Below are positions 11,331 to 25,140 of a DNA stretch of 64,000 nucleotides, piece by piece (positions within the stretch are counted from its first letter, which is position 1; every line of letters starts with the position of its first letter). A model generated the notes under the pieces. It did no database searches, was not told where the DNA came from, and was given only the letters and a program-made list of their open reading frames with translations. A program made the translations under genes and the position numbers. The stretch spans positions 33,770,342-33,834,341 of the forward strand of contig CM064434.1 of assembly GCA_032690845.1 (NCBI GenBank), written 5' to 3'. Origin of the DNA: Eleusine coracana subsp. coracana (Eukaryota; Streptophyta; Magnoliopsida; Poales; Poaceae).

Positions 11331-14300
11331 TAGTAAAAATTGCTAAGTGGCTCGTTGCAGCCTGAACCTAACGAAGGGTTCACCTGAAAACACCTCGCCC
11401 CTAGCACTTCGAGGGGGAGGGTGGGATTTTTCGAATAACTTAGCAGAAATTGCTAAGGGGCTCATTGCAGCCCGAACCTAACGGAAGGTTCGCCTAAAAA
11501 CAGCTCGCCCCTAGCACTTCGATGGGGAGGTTGGTGTTTTTCGAATAACTTAGCAAAAATTTCTAAGTTGCTCGTTGCAGCCTGAACCTAACGAAGGGTT
11601 TGCCTAGAAACACCTCGCCCCTAGCACATCGAGGGGGAGGGTGGCGTTTTGCAAATAAACTTAGCAAAAATTTCTATAGGGCTTGTTGCAGCCTGAACCT
11701 AATGAAAGGTTCACCTAAAAACACCTCCCCCTAGCACTTCAAGGTGGAGGGTGGCGTTTTTCAAACAACTTAGTAAAAATTGCTAAGGGGCTCGTTGCAG
11801 CCCGAACCTATTGAAGGGTTCGCCTAAAAACACCTCGCCCCTAGCACTTCGAGGAGGATGGTGGCGTTTTTTGAATAACTTAGCAAAAATTGCTAAGGGG
11901 CTCATTGCAGCCCGAACCAAACGAAAGGTTTGCCTAAAAACACCTCGCCCCTAGCACTTCAAGGGGGAGGGTGGCGTTTTGCATATAAACTTAGCCAAAA
12001 TTGCTAAGGGGCTCGTTGTAGTCTGAACCTAATGAAGGGTTCATCTAAAAACACCTCGCCCTAGCACTTCGAGGGGGAGGGTGGAATTTTATGAATAAAC
12101 ATAGCAAAAATTATTAAGGGGCTCATTGCAGCCCAAACCTAACGAAGGGTTCGCCTAAAAAGACATCGCCCCTAACACTTCGAGGGGATGAGTGGTGTGT
12201 TTCGAATAACTTAGCAATAATTGCTAAGCGGCTCATTGCAGCCTGAACCTAACGAAGGGTTCGCCTGAAAACACCTCGCCCCTAGCACTTTGAGAGGGAG
12301 GGTGGCATTTTCCGAGTAACTCAGCAGAAATTGCTAAGGGGCTCATTACAGCCCGAACCAAACGAAAGGTTCGCCTAAAAACACCTCGCCCCTAGCACTT
12401 CGAGGGGGAGGTTATCATTTTTCGAATAACTTAGCAAAAATTGCTAAGTGGCTTGTTGCAGCCCAAACCTAATGAAGGGTTCGCCTAAAAATACCTCACC
12501 CCTAACACTTCAACGGGGAGGGTGGCGTTTTTTGAATAACATAGCAAAAATTTCTAAGTGGCTCATTGCAGCCTGAACCTAACAAAGGGTTCGCCTAAAA
12601 ACACCTCGCCCCTAGCACTTCGAGGGGGAGGGTGGCGTTTTTTGAATAATTTAGCAAAATTCCTAAGGGGCTCATGGCAACCCGAACCAAACGAAAGGTT
12701 CGCCTAAAAACTCCTCACCCCTAGCACTTTGAGGGGGAGGGTGGCATTTTACAAATAAACTTAGCAAAAATTGCTAAGGGGCTCGTTGCAGCCTGAACCT
12801 AACGAAGTGTTCGCCTAAAAACTCCTCGTCCCCAGCACTTCGAGGGGGAGGATGGCATTTTGCAAATAAACTTAGTAAAAATTGCTAAGGGGCGCATTGC
12901 AACCCGAACCTAACGAAGGGTTCGCCTAAAAACACCTCGGCCCTAGCACTTCGAGGGGGAGGGTGGTGCTTTTCAAATAACATAGCAAAAATTGCTAAGA
13001 GGCTCGTTGTAGCCCGAAACTAACGAAAGGTTTGCCTAAAAACTCCTCGCCCCTAGCACTTTGAGGGGGAGGGTGGCATTTTACAAATAACCTTAGCAAA
13101 AATTGCTAAGGGGCTCGTTGCAGCCCGAACCTAACGAAGGATTCGCCTAAAAACACCTCGTCCCAAGCACTTCAAGGGGGAGGGTGGTGTTTTTCGAAAA
13201 ACATAGCAAAAATTGCTAAGGGGCTCGTTGCAGCCCAAACCTAATGAAAGGTTCGCCTAAAAACACATCGCCCCTCGCACTTCAAGGGGGAGGGTGGCGT
13301 TTTTAGAATAACTTAGCAAAAATTGCTAAGGGGCTCGATGCAGCCCGAAACTAACGAAAGGTTTGCCTAAAATCTCCTCGCCCCTAGGACTTTGAGGAGG
13401 AGGGTGGCATTCTACAAATAAACTTAGCAAAGATGCTAAGGGGCTCCTTGCAGCCCGAACCTAACGAAGGGTTCACCTAAAAACACCTCGTCCCCAGCAC
13501 TTCGAGGGGGAGGGTGGTGTTTTTTGAGTAACATAGCAAAAATTGATAAGGGGCTCATTGTAGCCCAAACCTAACGAAAGGTTCGCCTAAAAACTCCTCG
13601 GCCCTAGCACTTTGAGAGGGAGGGTGGCATTTTACAAATAAACTTACTAAAAATTGCTAAGGGGCTCGTTGCAGCCCAAACCTCACAAAAGGTTCGCCTA
13701 AAAACACCTCGCCCCTAGCACTTCGAGGGGGAGGTTGGCGTTTTTTGAATAACTTAGCAAAAATTTCTATGGGGCTTGTTGTAGCCCAAACCTAATGAAA
13801 GGTTCACCTAAAAACACCTCCCCCTAGCAGTTCGAGGGGTAGGGAGGTGTTTTCAAGTAACTTAGCGAAAATTGCTAAGGGGCTCGTTGCATGCGAACCT
13901 ATCAATGGGTTCGCCAAAAAACACCTCGCCCCTAGCACTTTGGGGGGGAGGGTGGCATTTTTTGAATAACTTAGCAGAAATTGCTAAGAGGCTCATTGCA
14001 GCCCGAACCTAATGAAAGGTTCGCCTAAAAACACCTCGCCCCTAGCATTTCGAGGGGGAGGTTGGCGTTTTTTGAATAACTTAGCAAAAATTGCTAAGTG
14101 GCTTGTTGCAGCCCGAACCTAACGAAGGGTCCGCCTAAAAATACCTCGCCCCTAGCACTTCTAGGGGGAGGGTGGCGTTTTTTGAATAACATAGCAAAAA
14201 TTTCTAAGTGGCTCGTTGCAGGCTGAACCTAACAAAAGGTTCGCATAAAAACACCTCGCCCCTGCACTTTGAGGGGGAGGGTGGCGTTTTGCAAATAAAC

Positions 14301-14870
14301 TTAGCCAAAATTGCTAAGGGGCTCGTTGCAGCCTGAAACTAATGAAGGGTTCGCCAAAAACCACCTCGCCCCTAGCACTTTGAGGGGGAGGGTGGCGTTT
14401 TTTGAATAATTTAGCAAATTTGCTAAGGGTCTCATTGCAGCCGAATCAAACAAAAGGTTTGCCTAAAAACTCCTCACCCCTTGCACTTTGTGGGGGAGGA
14501 TGGCATTTTACAAATAAACTTAGCAAAAATTGCTAAGGGGCTCGTTGTAGCCCGAACCTAACGAAGTGTTCGCCTAAAAACACCTCGTCCCTAGCACTTT
14601 GAGGGGGAGGGTGGCGTTTTTCGAATAACTTAGCAATAATTGCTAAGCAGCTCGTTGCAGCCTGAACCTAACAAAGGATTCGCCTGAAAACACCTCGCCC
14701 CTAGCACTTCAAGGGGGAGGGTGGCATTTTTTGAATAACATAGCAGAAATTAATAAGGGGCTCATTGCAGCCCGTACCTAACGAAAGGTTCACCTAAAAA
14801 CACCTCGCCCCTAGCACTTCGGGGGGGAGGGTGGCATTTTTCGAATAACTTAGCAGCAATTGCTAAGGCG

Positions 14871-17800
14871 CTCATTGCAGCCTGAACCTAATGAAAGGTT
14901 CGCCTAAAAACACCTCGCCCCTAGCACTTCGAGGGGGAGGTTGGCGTTTTGCAAATAAACTTAGCAAAAATTTCTATAGGGCTTGTTGCAGCCCGAACCT
15001 AATGAAAGGTTCACCTAAAAACACCTCCCCCTAGCACGAGCGTGGCGTTTTTCAAATAACTTAGTAAAAATTGCTAAGTGGCTTGTCGTAGCCCGAATCT
15101 AACGAAGGGTCCGCCTAAAAATACCTCGCCCCTAGCACTTCGAGGGGGAGGGTGACATTTTTCGAATAACATAGCAAAAATTTCTAAGTGGCTCGTTGCA
15201 GCCTGAACCTAACAAACGGTTCGCCTAAGAACACCTCGCCCCTAGCACTTTGAGGGGGAGGGTGGCGTTTTGCAAATAAACTTAGCCAAAATTGCTTACG
15301 GGCTCGTTGGAGCCTGAATGTAATGAAGGGTTCGCCTAAAAACACCTCGCCCCTAGCACTTCGAGGGGGAGGGTGGCGTTTTTTGAAGAATTTAGCAAAA
15401 TTGCTAAGGGGCTCATTGCATCCCGAACCAAACAAAAGGATCGCCTAAAAACTCCTCACCCCTAACACTTTGAGCGGGAGGGTGGCATTTTATAAATAAA
15501 CTTAGCAAAAATTGCTAAGGGGCTCGTTGTAGCCCGAACCTAACGAAGTGTTCGCCTAAAAACACCTCGTCCCTAGCACTTTGAGGTGGAGGGTGGCTTT
15601 TTTCGAATAACTTAGCAATAATTGCTAAGCGGCTCGTTGTAGCCTGAACCTAACAAAGGGTTCGCCTGAAAACACCTCGCCCCTAGCACTTCAAGGGGGA
15701 GGGTGGCATTTTTTGAATAACATAGCAGAAATTAATAAGGGGCTCATTGCAGCCCGACCCTAACGCAAGGTTCGTCTAAAAACACCTCGCCCCTAGCACT
15801 CCGAGGGGGAGGTGGCGTTTTTCGAATAACTTAGCAAAAATTGCTAAGTGGCTTGTTTCAGCCCGAACCTAACGAAGGGTTCGCCTAAAAATACCTCGCC
15901 CTAGCACTTCGAGGGGGAGGGTGGCGTTTTTTGAATAACATAGCAAAAATTTCTAAGTGGCTCGTTGCAGCCTGAACCTAACGAAGGGTTCGCCTAAAAA
16001 CACCTCGTCCCTAGCACTTTGAGGGGGAGGGTGGCGTTTTTCGAATAACTTAGCAATAATTGCTAAGCAGCTCGTTGCAGCCTGAACCTAACAAAGGATT
16101 CGCCAGAAAACACCTCGCCCCTAGCACTTCAAGGGGGAGGGTGACATTTTTTGAATAACATAGCAGAAATTAATAAGGGGCTCATTGCAGCCCGTACCTA
16201 ACGAAAGGTTCACCTAAAAACACCTCGCCCCTAGCACTTCGGGGGGGAGGGTGGCATTTTTCGAATAACTTAGCAGCAATTGCTAAGGCGCTCATTGCAG
16301 CCTGAACCTAATGAAAGGTTCGCCTAAAAACACCTCGCCCCTAGCACTTCGAGGGGGAGGTTGGCGTTTTGCAAATAAACTTAGCAAAAATTTCTATAGG
16401 GCTTGTTGCAGCCCGAACCTAATGAAAGGTTCACCTAAAAACACCTCCCCCTAGCACGAGCGTGGCGTTTTTCAAATAACTTAGTAAAAATTGCTAAGTG
16501 GCTTGTCGTAGCCCGAATCTAACGAAGGGTCCGCCTAAAAATACCTCGCCCCTAGCACTTCGAGGGGGAGGGTGACATTTTTGGAATAACATAGCAAAAA
16601 TTTCTAAGTGGCTCGTTGCAGCCTGAACCTAACAAACGGTTCGCCTAAGAACACCTCGCCCCTAGCACTTTGAGGGGGAGGGTGGCGTTTTGCAAATAAA
16701 CTTAGCCAAAATTGCTTACGGGCTCGTTGGAGCCTGAATGTAATGAAGGGTTCGCCTAAAAACACCTCGCCCCTAGCACTTCGAGGGGGAGGGTGGCGTT
16801 TTTTGAAGAATTTAGCAAAATTGCTAAGGGGCTCATTGCATCCCGAACCAAACAAAAGGATCGCCTAAAAACTCCTCACCCCTAACACTTTGAGCGGGAG
16901 GGTGGCATTTTATAAATAAACTTAGCAAAAATTGCTAAGGGGCTCGTTGTAGCCCGAACCTAACGAAGTGTTCGCCTAAAAACACCTCGTCCCTAGCACT
17001 TTGAGGTGGAGGGTGGCTTTTTTCGAATAACTTAGCAATAATTGCTAAGCGGCTCGTTGTAGCCTGAACCTAACAAAGGGTTCGCCTGAAAACACCTCGC
17101 CCCTAGCACTTCAAGGGGGAGGGTGGCATTTTTGAATAACATAGCAGAAATTAATAAGGGGCTCATTGCAGCCCGACCCTAACGCAAGGTTCGTCTAAAA
17201 ACACCTCGCCCCTAGCACTCCGAGGGGGAGGTGGCGTTTTTCGAATAACTTAGCAAAAATTGCTAAGGCGCTCATTGCAGCCTGAACCTAATGAAAGGTT
17301 CGCCTAAAAACACCTCGCCCCTAGCACTTCGAGGGGGAGGTTGGCGTTTTGCAAATAAACTTAGCAAAAATTTCTATAGGGCTTGTTGCAGCCCGAACCT
17401 AATGAAAGGTTCACCTAAAAACACCTCCCCCTAGCACGAGCGTGGCGTTTTTCAAATAACTTAGTAAAAATTGCTAAGTGGCTTGTCGTAGCCCGAATCT
17501 AACGAAGGGTCCGCCTAAAAATACCTCGCCCCTAGCACTTCGAGGGGGAGGGTGACATTTTTGGAATAACATAGCAAAAATTTCTAAGTGGCTCGTTGCA
17601 GCCTGAACCTAACAAACGGTTCGCCTAAGAACACCTCGCCCCTAGCACTTTGAGGGGGAGGGTGGCGTTTTGCAAATAAACTTAGCCAAAATTGCTTACG
17701 GGCTCGTTGGAGCCTGAATGTAATGAAGGGTTCGCCTAAAAACACCTCGCCCCTAGCACTTCGAGGGGGAGGGTGGCGTTTTTTGAAGAATTTAGCAAAA

Positions 17801-20800
17801 TTGCTAAGGGGCTCATTGCATCCCGAACCAAACAAAAGGATCGCCTAAAAACTCCTCACCCCTAACACTTTGAGCGGGAGGGTGGCATTTTATAAATAAA
17901 CTTAGCAAAAATTGCTAAGGGGCTCGTTGTAGCCCGAACCTAACGAAGTGTTCGCCTAAAAACACCTCGTCCCTAGCACTTTGAGGTGGAGGGTGGCTTT
18001 TTTCGAATAACTTAGCAATAATTGCTAAGCGGCTCGTTGTAGCCTGAACCTAACAAAGGGTTCGCCTGAAAACACCTCGCCCCTAGCACTTCAAGGGGGA
18101 GGGTGGCATTTTTCGAATAACATAGCAGAAATTAATAAGGGGCTCATTGCAGCCCGACCCTAACGCAAGGTTCGTCTAAAAACACCTCGCCCCTAGCACT
18201 CCGAGGGGGAGGTGGCGTTTTTCGAATAACTTAGCAAAAATTGCTAAGTGGCTTGTTTCAGCCCGAACCTAACGAAGGGTTCGCCTAAAAATACCTCGCC
18301 CTAGCACTTCGAGGGGGAGGGTGGCGTTTTTTGAATAACATAGCAAAAATTTCTAAGTGGCTCGTTGCAGCCTGAACCTAACGAAGGGTTCGCCTAAAAA
18401 CACCTCGTCCCTAGCACTTTGAGGGGGAGGGTGGCGTTTTTCGAATAACTTAGCAATAATTGCTAAGCAGCTCGTTGCAGCCTGAACCTAACAAAGGATT
18501 CGCCTGAAAACACCTCGCCCCTAGCACTTCAAGGGGGAGGGTGGCATTTTTTGAATAACATAGCAGAAATTAATAAGGGGCTCATTGCAGCCCGTACCTA
18601 ACGAAAGGTTCACCTAAAAACACCTCGCCCCTAGCACTTCGGGGGGGAGGGTGGCATTTTTCGAATAACTTAGCAGCAATTGCTAAGGCGCTCATTGCAG
18701 CCTGAACCTAATGAAAGGTTCGCCTAAAAACACCTCGCCCCTAGCACTTCGAGGGGGAGGTTGGCGTTTTGCAAATAAACTTAGCAAAAATTTCTATAGG
18801 GCTTGTTGCAGCCCGAACCTAATGAAAGGTTCACCTAAAAACACCTCCCCCTAGCACGAGCGTGGCGTTTTTCAAATAACATAGTAAAAATTGCTAAGTG
18901 GCTTGTCGTAGCCCGAATCTAACGAAGGGTCCGCCTAAAAATACCTCGCCCCTAGCACTTCGAGGGGGAGGGTGACATTTTTGGAATAACATAGCAAAAA
19001 TTTCTAAGTGGCTCGTTGCAGCCTGAACCTAACAAACGGTTCGCCTAAGAACACCTCGCCCCTAGCACTTTGAGGGGGAGGGTGGCGTTTTGCAAATAAA
19101 CTTAGCCAAAATTGCTTACGGGCTCGTTGGAGCCTGAATGTAATGAAGGGTTCGCCTAAAAACACCTCGCCCCTAGCACTTCGAGGGGGAGGGTGGCGTT
19201 TTTTGAAGAATTTAGCAAAATTGCTAAGGGGCTCATTGCATCCCGAACCAAACAAAAGGATCGCCTAAAAACTCCTCACCCCTAACACTTTGAGCGGGAG
19301 GGTGGCATTTTATAAATAAACTTAGCAAAAATTGCTAAGGGGCTCGTTGTAGCCCGAACCTAACGAAGTGTTCGCCTAAAAACACCTCGTCCCTAGCACT
19401 TTGAGGTGGAGGGTGGCTTTTTTCGAATAACTTAGCAATAATTGCTAAGCGGCTCGTTGTAGCCTGAACCTAACAAAGGGTTCGCCTAAAAACACCTCGC
19501 CCCTAGCACTTCAAGGGGGAGGGTGGCATTTTTCGAATAACATAGCAGAAATTAATAAGGGGCTCATTGCAGCCCGACCCTAACGAAAGGTTCGCCTAAA
19601 AACACCTCGCCCCTAGCACTCCGAGGGGGAGGTGGCGTTTTTCGAATAACATAGCAAAAATTGCTAAGTGGCTTGTTTCAGCCCGAACCTAACGAAGGGT
19701 TCGCCTAAAAATACCTCGCCCCTAGCACTTCGAGGGGGAGGGTGGCATTTTTTGAATAACATAGCAAAAATTTCTAAGTTGCTCGTTGCAGCCTGAACCT
19801 AACGAAGGGTTCGCCTAAAAACACCTCGCCCCAAGCACTTCGAGGGGGAGGGTGGCGTTTTTTGAATAATTTACCAAAATTGCTAAGGGGCTCATGGCAG
19901 CCCGAACCAAATGAAAGGTTCGCCTAAAAACACCTCGCCCCTAGCACTTCGACAGGGAGGGTGGCTTTCTTCGAATAAACTTAGCAAAAATGGTTAAGGG
20001 CCTCGTTGCAGCCCGAACCTAACGAAGGGTTCGCCTAAAAAGACCTCGCCCCTAGCACTTCGAGGGGGAGGGTTGTGTTTTTCGAATAACTTAGCAAAAA
20101 TTGCTAAGCGGCTCGTTTCAGCCTGATCCTAACAAAGGGTTCACCTGAAAACACCTCGCCCCTAGCACTTCGAGGGGGAGGGTGGCGTTTTTTGAATAAC
20201 TTAGCAAAAATTGCTAAGGGGCTCATTGCAGCCCGAACCTAGCGGAAGGTTCACCTAAAAATACCTTGCCCCTAGAACTTCGAGGGGGAGGGTGTCGTTT
20301 TCCAAATAACTTAGCAGAAATTGCTAAGGGGCTCGTTGCAGCCCAATCCTATCAAAGGGTTCGCCTAAAAACACCTCGCCCCTAGCACTTCGGGGGGGAG
20401 GGTGGCATTTTTCGTATAACTTAGCAGAAATTGCTAAGGGCCTCATTGCAGCTCGAACCTAATGAAAGGTTCGCCTAAAAACACCTCGCCCCTAGCACTT
20501 CGAGGGGGAGGTTGGCGTTTTTCGAATAACTTAGAAAAAATTGGTAAGTGCCTTGTTGTAGCCCGAACCTAACGAAGGGTCCGCCTAAAAATATCTCGCC
20601 CCTAGCACTTCGAGGGGGAGGGTGGCGTTTTTTGAATAACATAGCAAAAATTTCTAACTGGCTCGTTGCAGCCTGAACCTAACAAAAGGTTCACCTAAAA
20701 ACACCTTGCCCTTAGCACTTTGAGGGGGAGGGTGGCGTTTTGCAAATAAACTTAGCCAAAATTGCTAAGGGGCTCGTTGCACCCTGAACCTAATGAAGGG

Positions 20801-23800
20801 TTCACCTAAAAACACCTCGCCCCTAGCACTTCGAGGGGGAGGGTGGCGTTTTTTGAAGAATTTAGCAAACTTGCTAAGGGGCTCATTGCATCCCGAACCA
20901 AACAAAAGGTTCGCCTAAAAACTCCTCACCCCTAGCACTTTGAGGGGGAGGGTGGCATTTTACAAATAAACTTAGCAAAAATTGCTAAGGGGCTCGTTGT
21001 AGCCCGAATCTAACGAAGTGTTCGCCTAAAAACACCTCGTCCCTAGCACTTTGAGGGGGAGGGTGGCGTTTTTTGAATAACTTAGCAATAATTGCTAAGC
21101 GGCTCGTTGTAGCCTGAACCTAACAAAGGGTTCACCTCAAAACACCTCACCCCTAGCACTTCGAGGGGGAGGGTGACATTTTTTGAATAACATAGCAGAA
21201 ATTAATAAGGGGCTCATTGCAGCCCGACCCTAACGCAAGGTTCGTCTAAAAACACCTCGCCCCTAGCACTCCGAGGGGGAGGGGGCGTTTTTCGAATAAC
21301 TTAGCAAAAATTGCTAAGTGGCTTGTTTCAGCCCGAACCTAACGAAGGGTTCGCCTAAAAATACCTCGCCCTAGCACTTCGAGGGGGAGGGTGGCGTTTT
21401 TTGAATAACATAGCAAAAATTTCTAAGTGGCTCGTTGCAGCCTGAACCTAACGAAGAGTTCGCCTAAAAACACCTCGTCCCTAGCACTTTGAGGGGGAGG
21501 GTGGCGTTTTTCGAATAACTTAGCAATAATTGCTAAGCAGCTCGTTGCAGCCTGAACCTAACAAAGGATTCGCCTGAAAACACCTCGCCCCTAGCACTTC
21601 AAGGGGGAGGGTGGCATTTTTTGAATAACATAGCAGAAATTAATAAGGGGCTCATTGCAGCCCGTACCTAACGAAAGGTTCACCTAAAAACACCTCGCCC
21701 CTAGCACTTCGGGGGGGAGGGTGGCATTTTTCGAATAACTTAGCAGCAATTGCTAAGGCGCTCATTGCAGCCTGAACCTAATGAAAGGTTCGCCTAAAAA
21801 CACCTCGCCCCTAGCACTTCGAGGGGGAGGTTGGCGTTTTGCAAATAAACTTAGCAAAAATTTCTATAGGGCTTGTTGCAGCCCGAACCTAATGAAAGGT
21901 TCACCTAAAAACACCTCCCCCTAGCACGAGCGTGGCGTTTTTCAAATAACTTAGTAAAAATTGCTAAGTGGCTTGTCGTAGCCCGAATCTAACGAAGGGT
22001 CCGCCTAAAAATACCTCGCCCCTAGCACTTCGAGGGGGAGGGTGACATTTTTGGAATAACATAGCAAAAATTTCTAAGTGGCTCGTTGCAGCCTGAACCT
22101 AACAAACGGTTCGCCTAAGAACACCTCGCCCCTAGCACTTTGAGGGGGAGGGTGGCGTTTTGCAAATAAACTTAGCCAAAATTGCTTACGGGCTCGTTGG
22201 AGCCTGAATGTAATGAAGGGTTCGCCTAAAAACACCTCGCCCCTAGCACTTCGAGGGGGAGGGTGGCGTTTTTTGAAGAATTTAGCAAAATTGCTAAGGG
22301 GCTCATTGCATCCCGAACCAAACAAAAGGATCGCCTAAAAACTCCTCACCCCTAACACTTTGAGCGGGAGGGTGGCATTTTATAAATAAACTTAGCAAAA
22401 ATTGCTAAGGGGCTCGTTGTAGCCCGAACCTAACGAAGTGTTCGCCTAAAAACACCTCGTCCCTAGCACTTTGAGGTGGAGGGTGGCTTTTTTCGAATAA
22501 CTTAGCAATAATTGCTAAGCGGCTCGTTGTAGCCTGAACCTAACAAAGGGTTCGCCTAAAAACACCTCGCCCCTAGCACTTCAAGGGGGAGGGTGGCATT
22601 TTTCGAATAACATAGCAGAAATTAATAAGGGGTTCATTGCAGCCCGACCCTAACGAAAGGTTCGCCTAAAAACACCTCGCCCCTAGCACTCCGAGGGGGA
22701 GGTGGCGTTTTTCGAATAACATAGCAAAAATTGCTAAGTGGCTTGTTTCAGCCCGAACCTAACGAAGGGTTCGCCTAAAAATACCTCGCCCCTAGCACTT
22801 CGAGGGGGAGGGTGGCATTTTTTGAATAACATAGCAAAAATTTCTAAGTTGCTCGTTGCAGCCTGAACCTAACGAAGGGTTCGCCTAAAAACACCTCGCC
22901 CCAAGCACTTCGAGGGGGAGGGTGGCGTTTTTTGAATAATTTACCAAAATTGCTAAGGGGCTCATGGCAGCCCGAACCAAATGAAAGGTTCGCCTAAAAA
23001 CACCTCGCCCCTAGCACTTCGACGGGGAGGGTGGCTTTCTTCGAATAAACTTAGCAAAAATGGTTAAGGGCCTCGTTGCAGCCCGAACCTAACGAAGGGT
23101 TCGCCTAAAAAGACCTCGCCCCTAGCACTTCGAGGGGGAGGGTTGTGTTTTTCGAATAACTTAGCAAAAATTGCTAAGCGGCTCGTTTCAGCCTGATCCT
23201 AACAAAGGGTTCACCTGAAAACACCTCGCCCCTAGCACTTCGAGGGGGAGGGTGGCGTTTTTTGAATAACTTAGCAAAAATTGCTAAGGGGCTCATTGCA
23301 GCCCGAACCTAGCGGAAGGTTCACCTAAAAATACCTTGCCCCTAGAACTTCGAGGGGGAGGGTGTCGTTTTCCAAATAACTTAGCAGAAATTGCTAAGGG
23401 GCTCGTTGCAGCCCAATCCTATCAAAGGGTTCGCCTAAAAACACCTCGCCCCTAGCACTTCGGGGGGGAGGGTGGCATTTTTCGTATAACTTAGCAGAAA
23501 TTGCTAAGGGCCTCATTGCAGCTCGAACCTAATGAAAGGTTCGCCTAAAAACACCTCGCCCCTAGCACTTCGAGGGGGAGGTTGGCGTTTTTCGAATAAC
23601 TTAGAAAAAATTGGTAAGTGCCTTGTTGTAGCCCGAACCTAACGAAGGGTCCGCCTAAAAATATCTCGCCCCTAGCACTTCGAGGGGGAGGGTGGCGTTT
23701 TTTGAATAACATAGCAAAAATTTCTAACTGGCTCGTTGCAGCCTGAACCTAACAAAAGGTTCACCTAAAAACACCTTGCCCTTAGCACTTTGAGGGGGAG

Positions 23801-24300
23801 GGTGGCGTTTTGCAAATAAACTTAGCCAAAATTGCTAAGGGGCTCGTTGCACCCTGAACCTAATGAAGGGTTCACCTAAAAACACCTCGCCCCTAGCACT
23901 TCGAGGGGGAGGGTGGCGTTTTTTGAAGAATTTAGCAAACTTGCTAAGGGGCTCATTGCATCCCGAACCAAACAAAAGGTTCGCCTAAAAACTCCTCACC
24001 CCTAGCACTTTGAGGGGGAGGGTGGCATTTTACAAATAAACTTAGCAAAAATTGCTAAGGGGCTCGTTGTAGCCCGAATCTAACGAAGTGTTCGCCTAAA
24101 AACACCTCGTCCCTAGCACTTTGAGGGGGAGGGTGGCGTTTTTTGAATAACTTAGCAATAATTGCTAAGCGGCTCGTTGCAGCCTGAACCTAACAAAGGG
24201 TTCACCTCAAAACACCTCACCCCTAGCACTTCGAGGGGGAGGGTGACATTTTTTGAATAACATAGCAGAAATTAATTAGGGGCTCATTGCAGCCCGACCC
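14871..24300. repeat. Higher-order repeat, 1420/980/3070 bp periods
   Basis: Five copies start at CTCATTGCAGCCTGAACC: 14871, 16291, 17271, 18691 and 21761. Intervals are 1420 (13 monomers), 980 (9), 1420 (13) and 3070 (28). The 980 bp copy is a 1420 bp unit lacking four monomers: it jumps from the GGTGGCG block near 17240 straight to the next unit start. The 3070 bp interval is tandemly duplicated (about 18200-21230 and 21270-24300). The two 1420 bp copies I compared differ at only a few positions. Each copy contains the shortened monomer with TAGCACGAGCGTGGCG. Confidence 0.9.
15031..15050. repeat. Shortened monomer variant with core deletion
   Basis: Here CTAGCAC runs straight into GAGCGTGGCG, so about 16 bp of the usual G-rich core is missing. 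The same deletion lies at 8873, 16451, 17431, 18851 and 21921. It marks the higher-order repeat copies and shows that the G-rich core is not needed for propagation of every monomer. Confidence 0.85.
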
Positions 24301-25140
24301 TAACGAAAGGTTCGCCTAAAAACACCTCGCCCCTAGCACTCCGAGGGGGAGGGGGCGTTTTTCAAATAACTAAGCAAAAATAGCTAAGTGGCATGTTTCA
24401 GCCCGAACCTAACGAAGGGTTCGCTTAAAAATACCTCGCCCTTAGCACTTCGAGTGGGAGGGTGGCGTTTTTTGAAGAACATAGCAAAAATTTCTAAGTG
24501 GCTCGTTGCAGCCTGAACCTAACGAAGGGTTCGCCTAAAAACACCTCGCCCCAAGCACTTCGAGGGGGAGGGTGGCATTTTTTGAATAATTTACCAAAAT
24601 TGCTAAGTGGCTCATGGCAGCCCGAACCAAATGAAAGGTTCACCTAAAAACACCTCGCCCCTAGCACTTCGACGGGGAGGGTGGCTTTCTTCGAATAAAC
24701 TTAGCAAAAATGGTTAAGGGCCTCGTTGCAGCCCGAACCTAACGAAGGGTTCGCCTAAAAAGACCTCGCCCCTAGCACTTCGAGGGGGAGGGTGGTGTTT
24801 TTCGAATAACTTAGCAAAAATTGCTAAGCGGCTCGTTTCAGCCTGATCCTAACAAAGGGTTCACCTGAAAACACCTCGCCCCTAGCACTTCGAGGGGGAG
24901 GGTGGCGTTTTTTGAATAACTTAGCAAAAATTGCTATGGGGCTCATTGCAGCCCGAACCTAGCGGAAGGTTCGCCTAAAAATACCTTGCCCCTAGAACTT
25001 CGATGGGGAGGGTGTCATTTTCCAAATAACTTAGCAGAAATTGCTAAGGGGCTTGTTGCAGCCCGAACCTATCAAAGGGTTCGCCTAAAAACACCTCGCC
25101 CCTAGCACTTCGGGGGGGAGGGTGGCATTTTTCGAATAAC
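24301..25140. repeat. Diverged third copy of a block from the 3070 bp repeat
   Basis: This segment follows the order of monomers seen at about 19580-20430 and 22650-23500, including CCCCAAGCACTTCG (24549, 22899, 19829) and TTCTTCGAATAAACTTAGC, but with more substitutions. It is a decayed or older partial copy next to the near-identical pair. Confidence 0.7.

Noticed and set aside
15184..22325. Five identical 83-codon minus-strand open frames (and a 113-codon frame at 1905-2246) that look like a repeated small protein gene
   Set aside because: They are made wholly of satellite monomers, shift frame at each 110 bp step and recur only because the block is duplicated. No start context, domain or codon bias supports translation.
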